Shown here piece by piece: positions 43,944-52,035 of a stretch of 57,613 nt of DNA. The stretch lies in assembly GCA_000405245.1 (NCBI GenBank), contig ASMQ01000001.1:1-57613 (forward strand). Direction: 5' to 3'. This stretch comes from Candidatus Aenigmarchaeum subterraneum SCGC AAA011-O16 (GTDB lineage Archaea > Aenigmatarchaeota > Aenigmatarchaeia > Aenigmatarchaeales > Aenigmatarchaeaceae). Every line of letters starts with the position of its first letter. The stretch's first letter is position 1. Both the position numbers and the translations under genes were made by a program. The notes beneath the pieces are model-generated. The model saw nothing but the letters and a program-made list of their open reading frames with translations, was not told where the DNA came from and did no database searches.

Positions 43944-44812
43944 AAATCTCTCACCCAAGATATTATTTTATTAACGACGTAATCTATATGACCAACAAAA
44001 CTATGGTCAGCGCCTTTCACTAATAATGTACCGCATTTCGGAGAATTTATCGCACTTCTTTCTATAATCGCTAGCATCTTTTTTGGAGGAATAGCAGCAA
44101 ACTCTTCCCTAGAACCGAATATCGCCAATATTGGCACTTTAATCTGCTTTATGCTTTCCAATGTCATTTGAGTATAATCAAATATCGTACCTTCTACTCT
44201 TTTAACAATTGAATGATACCTGTATGCGGATGCGATGAATTCGTAGCTCCACTTCGGCATCAATTCAAATTTTCTGCCGGATTTGATAAGCCGTTCGCAG
44301 AGTCTCAATGCTTTGTCGTACTTGCTCTTCAAAAACTTGTGCTGGAAGTTTTTGTCATCGGCCGGAGCAATCAAAATTAAACCTTTCACTCTTCTGTCTA
44401 TAGTCTTCATCAAATAGTATGTTGACTTTTGGCAGCCTGTGGATTTTCCAGCAAGATAAAATTCTTTGATTCCCTTCTTTGAAAGGAAATCTATAGCTGC
44501 CTTTATGTCATGGACACAGTCTTCGAACCTTTCATATGCGGTTCCGATTGTGACGGTTTTGAATTTATTGCCAACCTTTTTCTTAAAGTCAGCTATAATC
44601 TCGCTTCCTCTCGTGTTTATAGAAAGGAAATTTATTTCATTTCTCTGGCAGGCCTGTGCAAGATCCTCGATCATGTTGCTCTTGTATGCCCTATAGAAAT
44701 TTCCAGTCAAACCATGAATGTAGATAATAGCTTTCTTGCTTTTAGCCGGAGCAAGAAATCCGTAAAGTACTAGTCCATCTTTTGTAAGAAAGCTTACAAG
44801 CTCGCCTTTCAT
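43940..44812 (-). CDS. Alpha/beta hydrolase
   Basis: 290 residues. Oxyanion region IYIHGLTGNFYRAY (about 30-43), nucleophile Ser in AGKSTGCQKS (near 121), acid in IFGSREEFAA (near 230) and His in GADHSFVGHID (near 272). Fits a serine hydrolase of the esterase/lipase or acylaminoacyl-peptidase-like type; substrate unknown. Cytosolic. Translationally coupled to the pterin dehydratase by an ATGA overlap. Confidence 0.85.
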   Translation of the reverse strand: MKGELVSFLTKDGLVLYGFLAPAKSKKAIIYIHGLTGNFYRAYKSNMIEDLAQACQRNEINFLSINTRGSEIIADFKKKVGNKFKTVTIGTAYERFEDCVHDIKAAIDFLSKKGIKEFYLAGKSTGCQKSTYYLMKTIDRRVKGLILIAPADDKNFQHKFLKSKYDKALRLCERLIKSGRKFELMPKWSYEFIASAYRYHSIVKRVEGTIFDYTQMTLESIKQIKVPILAIFGSREEFAAIPPKKMLAIIERSAINSPKCGTLLVKGADHSFVGHIDYVVNKIISWVRDL

Positions 44813-44846
44813 AAATTATTTATCCTTAACCTTCTATATTAGATTG

Positions 44847-45710
44847 ATGGAACTCAAGAGAGCAGATATTCTAGGAAAAAAATTAGGAAGATGCTTTGCC
44901 TGCAACAAGCAGAAGGAGGTTTTGATTTGCAAAGAAAAATCTACAGGAAAAATTCTCAACGTCTGTGAGGATTGTATAAGAGAAGCAGGTGAGAAGGAAG
45001 TTTTTCTTTCTGGAAGCGATGCCATCGTTTTTAGAAACAAGTGGTTTATGGCAGGAATAAAACTTGCTCTCTATGCTGTGCTTGCCACATTTTTATTAAT
45101 ACCACTCCAATTATTTGGAGTCTTCGCTTCGGTAAGTGAGACCACTTGGATGTATCTGAATTTTGCTTGGTGGGGATATCTTGCTTTAATCCTGATTTTA
45201 TTTACCATAGGTTATGTAACCGCACCGATAAAACCAAAACTTTTTGAGCGTAAGGCCATGAAAGATTTGATGAAAGTCAAACCGGTAAATTTTTTCGAAA
45301 ATATTTCTGATAGACGAGTAAAACTGTTTTTAAAAGCCTCAGTAATATTCTTTTTTGTGTCCGCGGCTTCATTCTTTTTTGTTCAGATAAAGTACTTTTT
45401 CTACATTTATTTGTGGTTTTTGAACCCGTTTTTTGCAATAGTGGCATCCACAAATGGAGACTACTTTTCACTTTTAGTACTTGTTTTGCCTTATCTTGCA
45501 GCCATGTATACACAATGGAAAGCCACAAGTGATTACAGCACAATCGACTATGTCCCTGGCAAAAGCCTGTTTGTTCAGGGCAAGCCATTAGATATTGTTT
45601 ACAGGACCAACAATCGTATAGGAATTTTGGTAGGAATATTTATTATTTTTGTAAGCTTGAACTTGATTTTTCTTTGGATTGGACCTTGGCCCTTAGCTCT
45701 TAGACCTTAG
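44847..45710 (+). CDS. Zinc-ribbon polytopic membrane protein
   Basis: 287 residues from ATG 44847. An N-terminal treble of cysteines (CFAC at about 16-19, CEDC at about 40-43) forms a cytosolic zinc ribbon. Then five to six membrane helices (about 70-90, 105-128, 160-180, 182-215, 265-285) in an otherwise aromatic-rich protein. No named family recognised. It runs against the flanking minus-strand genes; its last four bases overlap E1 beta. Function unknown. Confidence 0.68.
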   Translation: MELKRADILGKKLGRCFACNKQKEVLICKEKSTGKILNVCEDCIREAGEKEVFLSGSDAIVFRNKWFMAGIKLALYAVLATFLLIPLQLFGVFASVSETTWMYLNFAWWGYLALILILFTIGYVTAPIKPKLFERKAMKDLMKVKPVNFFENISDRRVKLFLKASVIFFFVSAASFFFVQIKYFFYIYLWFLNPFFAIVASTNGDYFSLLVLVLPYLAAMYTQWKATSDYSTIDYVPGKSLFVQGKPLDIVYRTNNRIGILVGIFIIFVSLNLIFLWIGPWPLALRP

Positions 45711-46681
45711 AAGCTCATGATTTTTTCAATATTTTTGACAACCTTCTCCGGAGAAGGCAGATAGTAATTCTCTAATTTTGGCAGAGGAAATATTATGTCA
45801 AATCCTGTCACCCTTAGAACCGGAGCAGACAAACTCAGTAAAGCTTTCTCATTTATTATCGCCGATATTTCAGCTCCGACCCCACCAGATCTAGGAGCCT
45901 CATGCAAAACAATAGCGCGTGTAGTTTTCTTTACAGACTCAATTATCGCATTCGTATCTAAAGGAGACAGAGTTCTCAAGTCAACAACCTCGACTGAATA
46001 TTTATCTCCGACCATCTCCGCAGCTTTCAAAGCAGTCTGCAGCATTGAGCCATAAGAGAATATAGAAACATCTTTTCCCTCTCTCACAACATTCGCTTTC
46101 CCGAGCGGAACAGTATAAATATTTTCAGGGACTTCCTGCTTTATTGCGCGGTAGATTCTCTTTCCTTCCATGAAAATCACAGGGTCCGGATCCCGAATAG
46201 AAGAAATCAAAAGTCCTTTGGCGTCGTAAGGATTCGAAGGAATGACGACTTTTATTCCAGGCATGTGAACAAAATAAGCTTCCGGAGAATCTGAGTGATG
46301 TTCTAAAGCTCTAACCCCTCCACCATAAGGAAACCGGACGACAAGATGGCAAGAAAACCTTCCTCTGGTCCTGTTCCTTATTCGTGCAGCGTGCGAAATC
46401 AACTGATCATAAGCAGGTGGTGTGAACCCATCGAATTGGAGTTCAGCAACAGGCTTCAGTCCTGCTAGAGCTAATCCGATAGAAGTTCCGACAATCGCAG
46501 ACTCTGCCAGAGGAGTGTCAATAACTCTATTCTCTCCAAATTTCTGCCACAGCCCATCCGTCACTCTGAAAACTCCGCCATCCTTTCCAACATCCTCTCC
46601 CAGAATTATGACAGAGGGGTCTCTATCCATCTCTTGCATTAGAGCTTGGTTGATTGCTTGAACCATGTTTAATACAGCCAT
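45707..46681 (-). CDS. pdhB: 2-oxo acid dehydrogenase E1 component, beta subunit
   Basis: 324 residues. The transketolase-like pyrimidine-binding domain opens QAINQALMQEMDRDPSVIILGEDV, has GVFRVTDGLWQKFGENRV and LAESAIVGTSIGLALAG, and the C-terminal domain shows VEVVDLRTLSPLD and VGAEISA. With E1 alpha it decarboxylates the 2-oxo acid on thiamine diphosphate and reduces it onto the E2 lipoyl group. Its ATG abuts the stop of a small membrane protein that separates it from E1 alpha. Whether pyruvate or a branched 2-oxo acid is preferred is not decided by sequence. Confidence 0.93.
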   Translation of the reverse strand: MAVLNMVQAINQALMQEMDRDPSVIILGEDVGKDGGVFRVTDGLWQKFGENRVIDTPLAESAIVGTSIGLALAGLKPVAELQFDGFTPPAYDQLISHAARIRNRTRGRFSCHLVVRFPYGGGVRALEHHSDSPEAYFVHMPGIKVVIPSNPYDAKGLLISSIRDPDPVIFMEGKRIYRAIKQEVPENIYTVPLGKANVVREGKDVSIFSYGSMLQTALKAAEMVGDKYSVEVVDLRTLSPLDTNAIIESVKKTTRAIVLHEAPRSGGVGAEISAIINEKALLSLSAPVLRVTGFDIIFPLPKLENYYLPSPEKVVKNIEKIMSF

Positions 46682-46960
46682 CTAATCACTCCCTGAAACT
46701 CTTTCCACAACTATTGAAGCGACAATATACCAAAAAATAATATCAACTAAAGCTATGAGTGGAAAGTCAGTTAAAAATTTGGAAACCGGTTCTCCGCCAG
46801 ATGTAGTCATCTGGACAGGAATTATCAGACCTGTCGTGCATACAAGACCTTCTGTCGTTCCACTGCAAATCCGGAAACCATATATCGAAAGCGCAAAAAG
46901 AATTAAACCTAAGAAAAGTTTAATCAAGACTGCAGTGAAAAAAGTTTCTTTTAAATTCAT
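46682..46960 (-). CDS. Small membrane protein between the E1 genes
   Basis: 92 residues with two membrane helices (about 9-31 and 65-86). The loop between them has a conserved-looking CSGTTEGLVCTTG. No family recognised. The ATG directly follows the E1 alpha stop and the stop directly precedes the E1 beta ATG, with a GGTGGTT ribosome site, so it is translated as part of the E1 operon. Function unknown; a membrane tether for the complex is only a guess. Confidence 0.7.
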   Translation of the reverse strand: MNLKETFFTAVLIKLFLGLILFALSIYGFRICSGTTEGLVCTTGLIIPVQMTTSGGEPVSKFLTDFPLIALVDIIFWYIVASIVVERVSGSD

Positions 46961-48022
46961 TCAACCACCCATTTCCTCCATCTGTTCTTTCAAATTTTCT
47001 GTCATCTCCGCATAAATATATTTGAAAATATCTTTCGGGTCTGGCGGAGGTTGAGCCTCCGCAGCTTTGATAGCATCATCAATCTTTGTTTTTGCATTTC
47101 CCATTATCCTGTCCTTTTCCTGCTCAGTAAGTATCCCTTTTCTCTCCATGAATCTTTCCAGTCTGACAATAGGATCTTTCTTCTTCCATGCTTCTACTTC
47201 CTCTTTAGATCTGTAACGAGTCCAGTCATCGGCTGTTGTGTGATGTGACATTCTGAATGTAAAGCATTCGATTAGAGTGGGTCCCAAACCTTTTCTCGCG
47301 TTTTCGACAGCTTCCCTTGTAGCTTTGTAAACAGCAAAAATGTCATTGCCATCAACCTTCACTCCCTTGAATCCATAAGAGATTGCTTTCTGTGCCAAAG
47401 TTTGGGAAGAAGTCTGTCTAGAGACTGGAACAGATATTGCCCACTGGTTATTTTGGATGACTGCGACAAGCGGGGTCTTGAAAACTCCAGCAAAGTTCAA
47501 AGCCTCATGAAAGTCCCCTTTTGAGGTTGCTCCGTCTCCGAAGAAAACAAGGGTGACAACATCTTTTTTCTGCATCTTGTTTCCCCAAGCAAAACCAACC
47601 GCATGCGGTATGTGCGTTCCGACAGGAATAGCAATGGAAAAGCAATTTACATTCTCCGGAATCTTCATTCCCCTCTCATCCCCTGCCCAATACATGTAAA
47701 GCAAATGCGCAGGGAACCCTCGGAGAAGCATTGCACCGTTTTCTCTAAAAGAAGGAAAAACCCAGTCTTGCCTATTCAAAGCTGCAGCAGCTCCAACCTG
47801 CGCAGCCTCCTGCCCAAGAGTCGGAGCATAGGTCAGAAGCCTTCCCTCTCTCTGGAGTTTCATAGCAGTCTCGTCAAAAATCCTTGTAAGAATCATCCAT
47901 TCGTAAAGATGAATAATATCTGATGCAGAAAGTTTAGGCATCAGAGCCTCATCAATATTTCCACTCTCGTCCAAGACTTGCAAATATTCAATCCCGAAAT
48001 TAGCAACCTTGATTATAGGCAT
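46961..48022 (-). CDS. pdhA: 2-oxo acid dehydrogenase E1 component, alpha subunit
   Basis: 353 residues. The thiamine diphosphate motif GDGATSKGDFHEALNFAG to QNN is complete (about 165-195), and so are PTLGQEAAQVG and FRMSHHTTADDW with the phosphorylation-loop region used for E1 contacts. First gene of the E1 operon, followed by a small membrane protein and E1 beta. The TATA-like TTTATTTAAGC lies about 20-28 bases before the ATG. Cytosolic. Confidence 0.94.
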   Translation of the reverse strand: MPIIKVANFGIEYLQVLDESGNIDEALMPKLSASDIIHLYEWMILTRIFDETAMKLQREGRLLTYAPTLGQEAAQVGAAAALNRQDWVFPSFRENGAMLLRGFPAHLLYMYWAGDERGMKIPENVNCFSIAIPVGTHIPHAVGFAWGNKMQKKDVVTLVFFGDGATSKGDFHEALNFAGVFKTPLVAVIQNNQWAISVPVSRQTSSQTLAQKAISYGFKGVKVDGNDIFAVYKATREAVENARKGLGPTLIECFTFRMSHHTTADDWTRYRSKEEVEAWKKKDPIVRLERFMERKGILTEQEKDRIMGNAKTKIDDAIKAAEAQPPPDPKDIFKYIYAEMTENLKEQMEEMGG

Positions 48023-48065
48023 AAATAGAATTTAGAGAGCTTAAATAAAAACTTCATCTTTCGCC

Positions 48066-48335
48066 TTATTTGCCTGTTGCCCACTTCTTTAGATTATCGT
48101 AAGATGTTTCTCCACAAATCCATTTGCCTGTCTTTTTGTTAAAGAAGAAAGGGACTCCTCCGCAGTATCCTTTGTCACACTGATCCATGAAAGCCGCGTT
48201 CTTGGAGTTGTGCCAGACCTCTGTTTTTGTGATTTTCAATCCTGTTTCCTTCTCCAGTCTTTGCATCAAAGGTTCCATGGCTCTGCAGTGAACACACTCA
48301 GTTCCGTAAAACTCAATTAAATCTCCGTCAGCCAT
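48066..48335 (-). CDS. Thioredoxin/glutaredoxin-like protein
   Basis: 89 residues with a thioredoxin fold: IEFYGTECVHCRAMEPLM carries the CxxC active site (Cys14, Cys17), and GGVPFFFNKKTG supplies the cis-Pro loop. A third cysteine pair lies at about 53-58. Thiol-disulphide exchange is expected. Start near 48335; a TATA-like TTATTTAAAC lies about 20-28 bases upstream. The exact partner is unknown. Confidence 0.85.
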   Translation of the reverse strand: MADGDLIEFYGTECVHCRAMEPLMQRLEKETGLKITKTEVWHNSKNAAFMDQCDKGYCGGVPFFFNKKTGKWICGETSYDNLKKWATGK

Positions 48336-48366
48336 ACTATAATCTCTTTAAAAGGAGTTTAAATAA

Positions 48367-48564
48367 TTAACTCGCCACTTTCTTTCTTTCCATGAGTCTT
48401 GTTATGTATCCCGCTACCTTGTTCCTCTGGCTTTTGCTGTCTATTAGAGCAAGCCCTCTCAAAGCATTCTTGTTTTGATCGAAATCGACATTGAACTTTT
48501 CAGGATATTTCGATATTAACTCTTCTGAGATGTTCTTCATCCATGTCGTTTTAATTCTCCCCAT
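48367..48564 (-). CDS. rps17e: Ribosomal protein S17e
   Basis: 65 residues. Matches archaeal and eukaryotic S17e: MGRIKTTWMKN at the start and RNKVAGYITRLMERK at the end. No bacterial counterpart exists, which supports the archaeal identity. A TATA box TATTTATAAG (48597-48606) and GTGAGGT before the ATG are visible. Divergent from nop5. Confidence 0.93.
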   Translation of the reverse strand: MGRIKTTWMKNISEELISKYPEKFNVDFDQNKNALRGLALIDSKSQRNKVAGYITRLMERKKVAS

Positions 48565-48610
48565 GACCTCACGTAGTAGATTTTTAACCTCTTCCTCTTA
48601 TAAATACCTT

Positions 48611-49633
48611 ATGAAAATCTTCATTGCCATCAATTTGATGGGCGTCTTCGCATTTGATGAAGCTAACAATATAGTTAGCCATACGCTGTTCGAGAAGAAT
48701 CCGAAGGAGGTAGCTGAAAGAATCCTTAAGTTTTCTAATGGGGAGGATTTGGAAGAACTGAGGTCGCTAAAAATCAAGCTAAGAGATTATGACATCGTAG
48801 AAAAGGAGCCGAACCCAGGATCAGAGTATTTAAAACAACATTTCCGAGAGATTGCTGAGCGGTTGAAATTTTCCAAAAGCGATTCAGAGTTGAACAGCTT
48901 CATGTCTTCTGTGAATGTTGAATTGAGCAGGTTAAAAATTTCTAAAATTGAAAGAAGGGACAAGCTCATAGTACAAACAGTTTCTGCATTGAACGACTTG
49001 GACAAAATAGTGAACAGCATGACTGAAAGATTGAGAGAGTGGTATGGATTGCATTATCCTGAGTTAAGAATTTCTGATCCAGAAAAATTTGTTAAAGAAA
49101 TCATGGAAAAGGGGCATAGGAGCAGATTTGAAGATCCTCCAGAAAGTATGGGAATGGAGCTTGGAGAAGATGATCTGAAAACAATAAAAGATTATGCGGA
49201 GCAATTAAAAGCTCTTTATGCTTTAAGAAAAAGTCTAGAAAAGTATCTGGAGAGGGTTGTTCCGGAGGAAATGCCAAATACTAATGCTTTGCTTGGAAGT
49301 GTTCTGACTGCCAAACTTCTCGCCAAGGTCGGATCTATGGATAAATTAGCAAAAATGGCTTCCTCATCTATCCAACTAATAGGTGCAGAAAAATCCCTTT
49401 TCAAATATTTGAAAGAAAGAGATAGAACTAAAGGACCTCCACGCTTCGGACTTCTTTTCCTTCATCCAGATATCTCTGGATCAAAAAGAGAAATCCAAGG
49501 AAAGATAGCTAGACTCTTATCATCGAAGCTGACGCTTGCAGTCAGAGCTGACTTTTACACAAAGAAAAATATGACTAAAGAGCTTTTGGAAGATTACAAA
49601 AACAAGTTGGAACAAATAAAGAAGGGATCATAG
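48611..49633 (+). CDS. C/D box sRNP core protein Nop5
   Basis: 340 residues from ATG 48611 (an upstream open frame is an artefact). N-terminal NOSIC region, central coiled coil (IERRDKLIVQTVSALNDLD and SMTERLREWYGLHYPEL), then the Nop domain (NTNALLGSVLTAKLLAKVG, MASSSIQLIGAEKSLF, GPPRFGLLFLHPD). It binds fibrillarin and L7Ae to guide 2'-O-methylation of rRNA and tRNA. Fibrillarin lies just downstream, separated by a small membrane protein gene. Confidence 0.94.
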   Translation: MKIFIAINLMGVFAFDEANNIVSHTLFEKNPKEVAERILKFSNGEDLEELRSLKIKLRDYDIVEKEPNPGSEYLKQHFREIAERLKFSKSDSELNSFMSSVNVELSRLKISKIERRDKLIVQTVSALNDLDKIVNSMTERLREWYGLHYPELRISDPEKFVKEIMEKGHRSRFEDPPESMGMELGEDDLKTIKDYAEQLKALYALRKSLEKYLERVVPEEMPNTNALLGSVLTAKLLAKVGSMDKLAKMASSSIQLIGAEKSLFKYLKERDRTKGPPRFGLLFLHPDISGSKREIQGKIARLLSSKLTLAVRADFYTKKNMTKELLEDYKNKLEQIKKGS

Positions 49634-49638
49634 TGAAC

Positions 49639-49836
49639 ATGCAAAGAGCTCTAACTGTAGCTGTAACTGTTGCTTTGTTTTTAATTTTACTATACATTTT
49701 ATTCATAGATCTCAAAACTCTGCCTAAAGGACAAAAAATTTATCTGATATTTGTCTTCTCTTTTATTGTAGTCGGTTTAATAGTTTCTTCTATTCTATCA
49801 ATAAGATTGTTTGTTAAGAAGGAAGAAGTTTACTAG
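49639..49836 (+). CDS. Small two-helix membrane protein between nop5 and fibrillarin
   Basis: 65 residues from ATG 49639, six bases after the nop5 stop. Two membrane helices (about 7-24 and 35-57) with a short lysine-rich tail. No family recognised. Its position inside an otherwise universal nop5-fibrillarin pair is unusual. It ends eight bases before the fibrillarin ATG. Function unknown. Confidence 0.65.
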   Translation: MQRALTVAVTVALFLILLYILFIDLKTLPKGQKIYLIFVFSFIVVGLIVSSILSIRLFVKKEEVY

Positions 49837-49843
49837 TGATAAA

Positions 49844-50497
49844 ATGAAAGAGATTTTTCCTGGTATATTTATAATAAATGACAAACTTGCTACATTAAAT
49901 AGCGTCAAAGGTTTCAGACCATTCGGAGAACAACTAATTGAAGTGGGTGGAAAAGAGTACAGACCGTGGGACCCGAACAGAAGCAAAGCTGCAGCTGCTA
50001 TCATTAAGAAAATAAAGCAGTTTCCAATCCAAAAAGGTAATAAGATTCTTTATCTCGGAGCAGCCCACGGATTCACCTGCACTTTCCTTGCAAATGTTGT
50101 CGGAGAAAATGGAGTGATATACGCAGTTGAATTTTCTGAAAGGACTTTCAATCAATTATTGCCTTTATGCGAGAAATACAAAAACATTGTTCCGATATTT
50201 GCTGATGCAAGAAAGCCTGAAGAGTTTAATTGGATAGAGAAGGTTGACATTATCTACTGTGATATAGCACAACCAGACCAGACGCAGGTTGCGATAAGAA
50301 ATTGCAGAGAATTTTTGAAGAAAGGAGGTTATCTTATGTTAGTTATTAAAACACAAAGCATCGACGTCACCAAATCTTCAAAGAGAGTCACGGACGAAGA
50401 GATTGAAAAGCTTAAGGAGACGGGATTCGAGATTATCGATTGGAAAATGCTCGAGCCTTTCGAAGAAAAACATTCATTTGTGCTCAGCAAGTTCTAA
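49844..50497 (+). CDS. flpA: Fibrillarin, RNA 2'-O-methyltransferase
   Basis: 217 residues from ATG 49844. Class I SAM methyltransferase: FRPFGEQLIEVGG and RPWDPNRSKAAAAI, then the SAM loop ILYLGAAHGFTCTFLA (about 73-88), YAVEFSE, DIIYCDIAQPDQ and VIKTQSID with the catalytic Lys. It methylates ribose 2'-OH at sites chosen by C/D box RNAs together with Nop5. It overlaps the convergent DHH gene by 24 bases at its 3' end. Confidence 0.95.
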   Translation: MKEIFPGIFIINDKLATLNSVKGFRPFGEQLIEVGGKEYRPWDPNRSKAAAAIIKKIKQFPIQKGNKILYLGAAHGFTCTFLANVVGENGVIYAVEFSERTFNQLLPLCEKYKNIVPIFADARKPEEFNWIEKVDIIYCDIAQPDQTQVAIRNCREFLKKGGYLMLVIKTQSIDVTKSSKRVTDEEIEKLKETGFEIIDWKMLEPFEEKHSFVLSKF

Positions 50498-51427
50498 AAA
50501 TCTTTTCTTGAATTTTTTAATATCATTTATCTTCGCTCCGGCGGCAACCGTATGCCCTCCACCTCTTCCAATGCCTTCAGCAGCTTTCTTGAAAAGCTCG
50601 CCCAAATTATATTTGTGGCTTCTGCCACTAACACTCCAGCCATTTCCAGTCTTTTGATACAAGATAATGGTTTTGTCAGGGTGTTTATCAAAAAGCTCGT
50701 TGGAAACGATCCTAATTATTTTGTAGCCTGCTTTGACTTCAATAAAATTGATTTCTTCGAGTCCTTCGGCCTCTATTTTGTCAATGGTTCTATTGAGTTC
50801 CTTTCTTAGCGTATCTAACACAGAACGGTAATCCCCCCTATAAACAAAGTCCTCTATTCTTTTACACGTCGAGAGGAACCTAGAGATTTTTGATAGGTCC
50901 TGACCTTTTATGATTTTGACTGCCTCTATTATTTCTGCAGCCTGCTTCTCCTCCTCGTTGCCTTTAATAACAGAATCCCCGACATCACCAATCCGCATAA
51001 GCCATTCAAAATTTTTTAATCCGAGAGATTTGCAAATATCATAAGCCAAGTGAGTTGTAGACGTATAAAAATCAGGATTTTCAAGCCTAGGATTAACAAA
51101 AACAAAACCCATTTTATTCAAATCTTTTTCGATAATATGGTGATCTATTATCAGGACTTTTTTCTCTTTGAAAAACTTTAGCAGTTCAAAATTCTGACTT
51201 AATCCTAGATCAAGAAATATGTAATTATCGAATTTTATTTTAGAGAATTCTTCAAATACTTCTTCTGAATAATCTCCTTGGTGTAGCTCAGCCTTAATTT
51301 TCTTAGAATTCAAATATGCTAGAATAATAGCTGCAGAACAGGTCCCATCGCAGTCAGAATCGTGCAAAATTCCTACTGAACCTTTAATATTTTCCAGAAA
51401 TACTATTCCTTTTTGTAAGGATTTCAT
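50474..51427 (-). CDS. DHH-family phosphoesterase
   Basis: 317 residues. DHH motif I is HDSDCDG (22-28), motif III LIIDHHII (near 91), motif IV GDVGDS (near 147) and the DHHA1 substrate motif GGGHTVAAGA (near 290). Archaeal members include RecJ-like exonucleases (GAN), nanoRNases and c-di-AMP phosphodiesterases; the size fits a RecJ-like or nanoRNase-type protein. Its ATG overlaps the stop of the HD gene upstream by one base, so the pair is coupled. Substrate undetermined. Confidence 0.85.
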   Translation of the reverse strand: MKSLQKGIVFLENIKGSVGILHDSDCDGTCSAAIILAYLNSKKIKAELHQGDYSEEVFEEFSKIKFDNYIFLDLGLSQNFELLKFFKEKKVLIIDHHIIEKDLNKMGFVFVNPRLENPDFYTSTTHLAYDICKSLGLKNFEWLMRIGDVGDSVIKGNEEEKQAAEIIEAVKIIKGQDLSKISRFLSTCKRIEDFVYRGDYRSVLDTLRKELNRTIDKIEAEGLEEINFIEVKAGYKIIRIVSNELFDKHPDKTIILYQKTGNGWSVSGRSHKYNLGELFKKAAEGIGRGGGHTVAAGAKINDIKKFKKRFLELAEHK

Positions 51428-52035
51428 TATTTTTCACTTTCTTTCTCCTCTTGCCCTGACATGAGCAAAAACTGCAAAGGCGAGGTTGCTCCATGAATAT
51501 TGGTTTCTGCAGCAGCATCTATGACATCCGCGTAAACAACTATAGTAGCTTCTATGGTTCTAGGGTTTGCAGCAGACTGTCCCATGTCCCCTCCGTGTGC
51601 AGCAACGATATGTATCACACCTTCAGGGAATTCTCTTGCGTACAATTCAGCTGCGGAAAGAGCTGCGTGGTCCATGAATGTTCCTGTAAAGTTCCACCCT
51701 TTCCCTTCTTTCTTTAGAATGAAAACTTTTCCAATATCATGCAAGAGAGCTCCTGCAATCAAATGATCATGATTTATCTTCATATCATAGGTTTGTTCTA
51801 AATGTTTCGCGATTGACAATGCGAGTTTCGTCACGCTTACGGTGTGCTCCAGTTCCCCTCCTTTATAATAATGATGCGAACCAACCCAAGCAGGTATCTC
51901 GTCGAAGTTTGCTTTTGGGTATGGATAATCTGAATTAGACGACTCAGGATTTTTCAAAATCTGTATAGTCTTCTCCCTAAGTTTCTTGTCTTTAATCTGA
52001 TTTGCAAGTTCTATTGCATCTTTCATTGTTGTCAT
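51427..52035 (-). CDS. HD-domain phosphohydrolase
   Basis: 202 residues from ATG 52035, chosen because it makes an ATGA overlap with the IleRS stop (52032-52034). The metal-binding motif is HTVSVTKLALSIA, then GALLHDIGKVF (H-D) and DHAALSAAELYAREF, IVAAHGG. Acts on a phosphate ester, possibly a nucleotide or cyclic nucleotide; not assignable. It lies between IleRS and DHH phosphoesterase in one operon. Confidence 0.83.
   Translation of the reverse strand: MTTMKDAIELANQIKDKKLREKTIQILKNPESSNSDYPYPKANFDEIPAWVGSHHYYKGGELEHTVSVTKLALSIAKHLEQTYDMKINHDHLIAGALLHDIGKVFILKKEGKGWNFTGTFMDHAALSAAELYAREFPEGVIHIVAAHGGDMGQSAANPRTIEATIVVYADVIDAAAETNIHGATSPLQFLLMSGQEEKESEK

Noticed and set aside
48491-48610. 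Upstream extension of the nop5 reading frame
   Set aside because: It overlaps the S17e gene and promoter; Nop5 homologs begin near MKIFIAINL.
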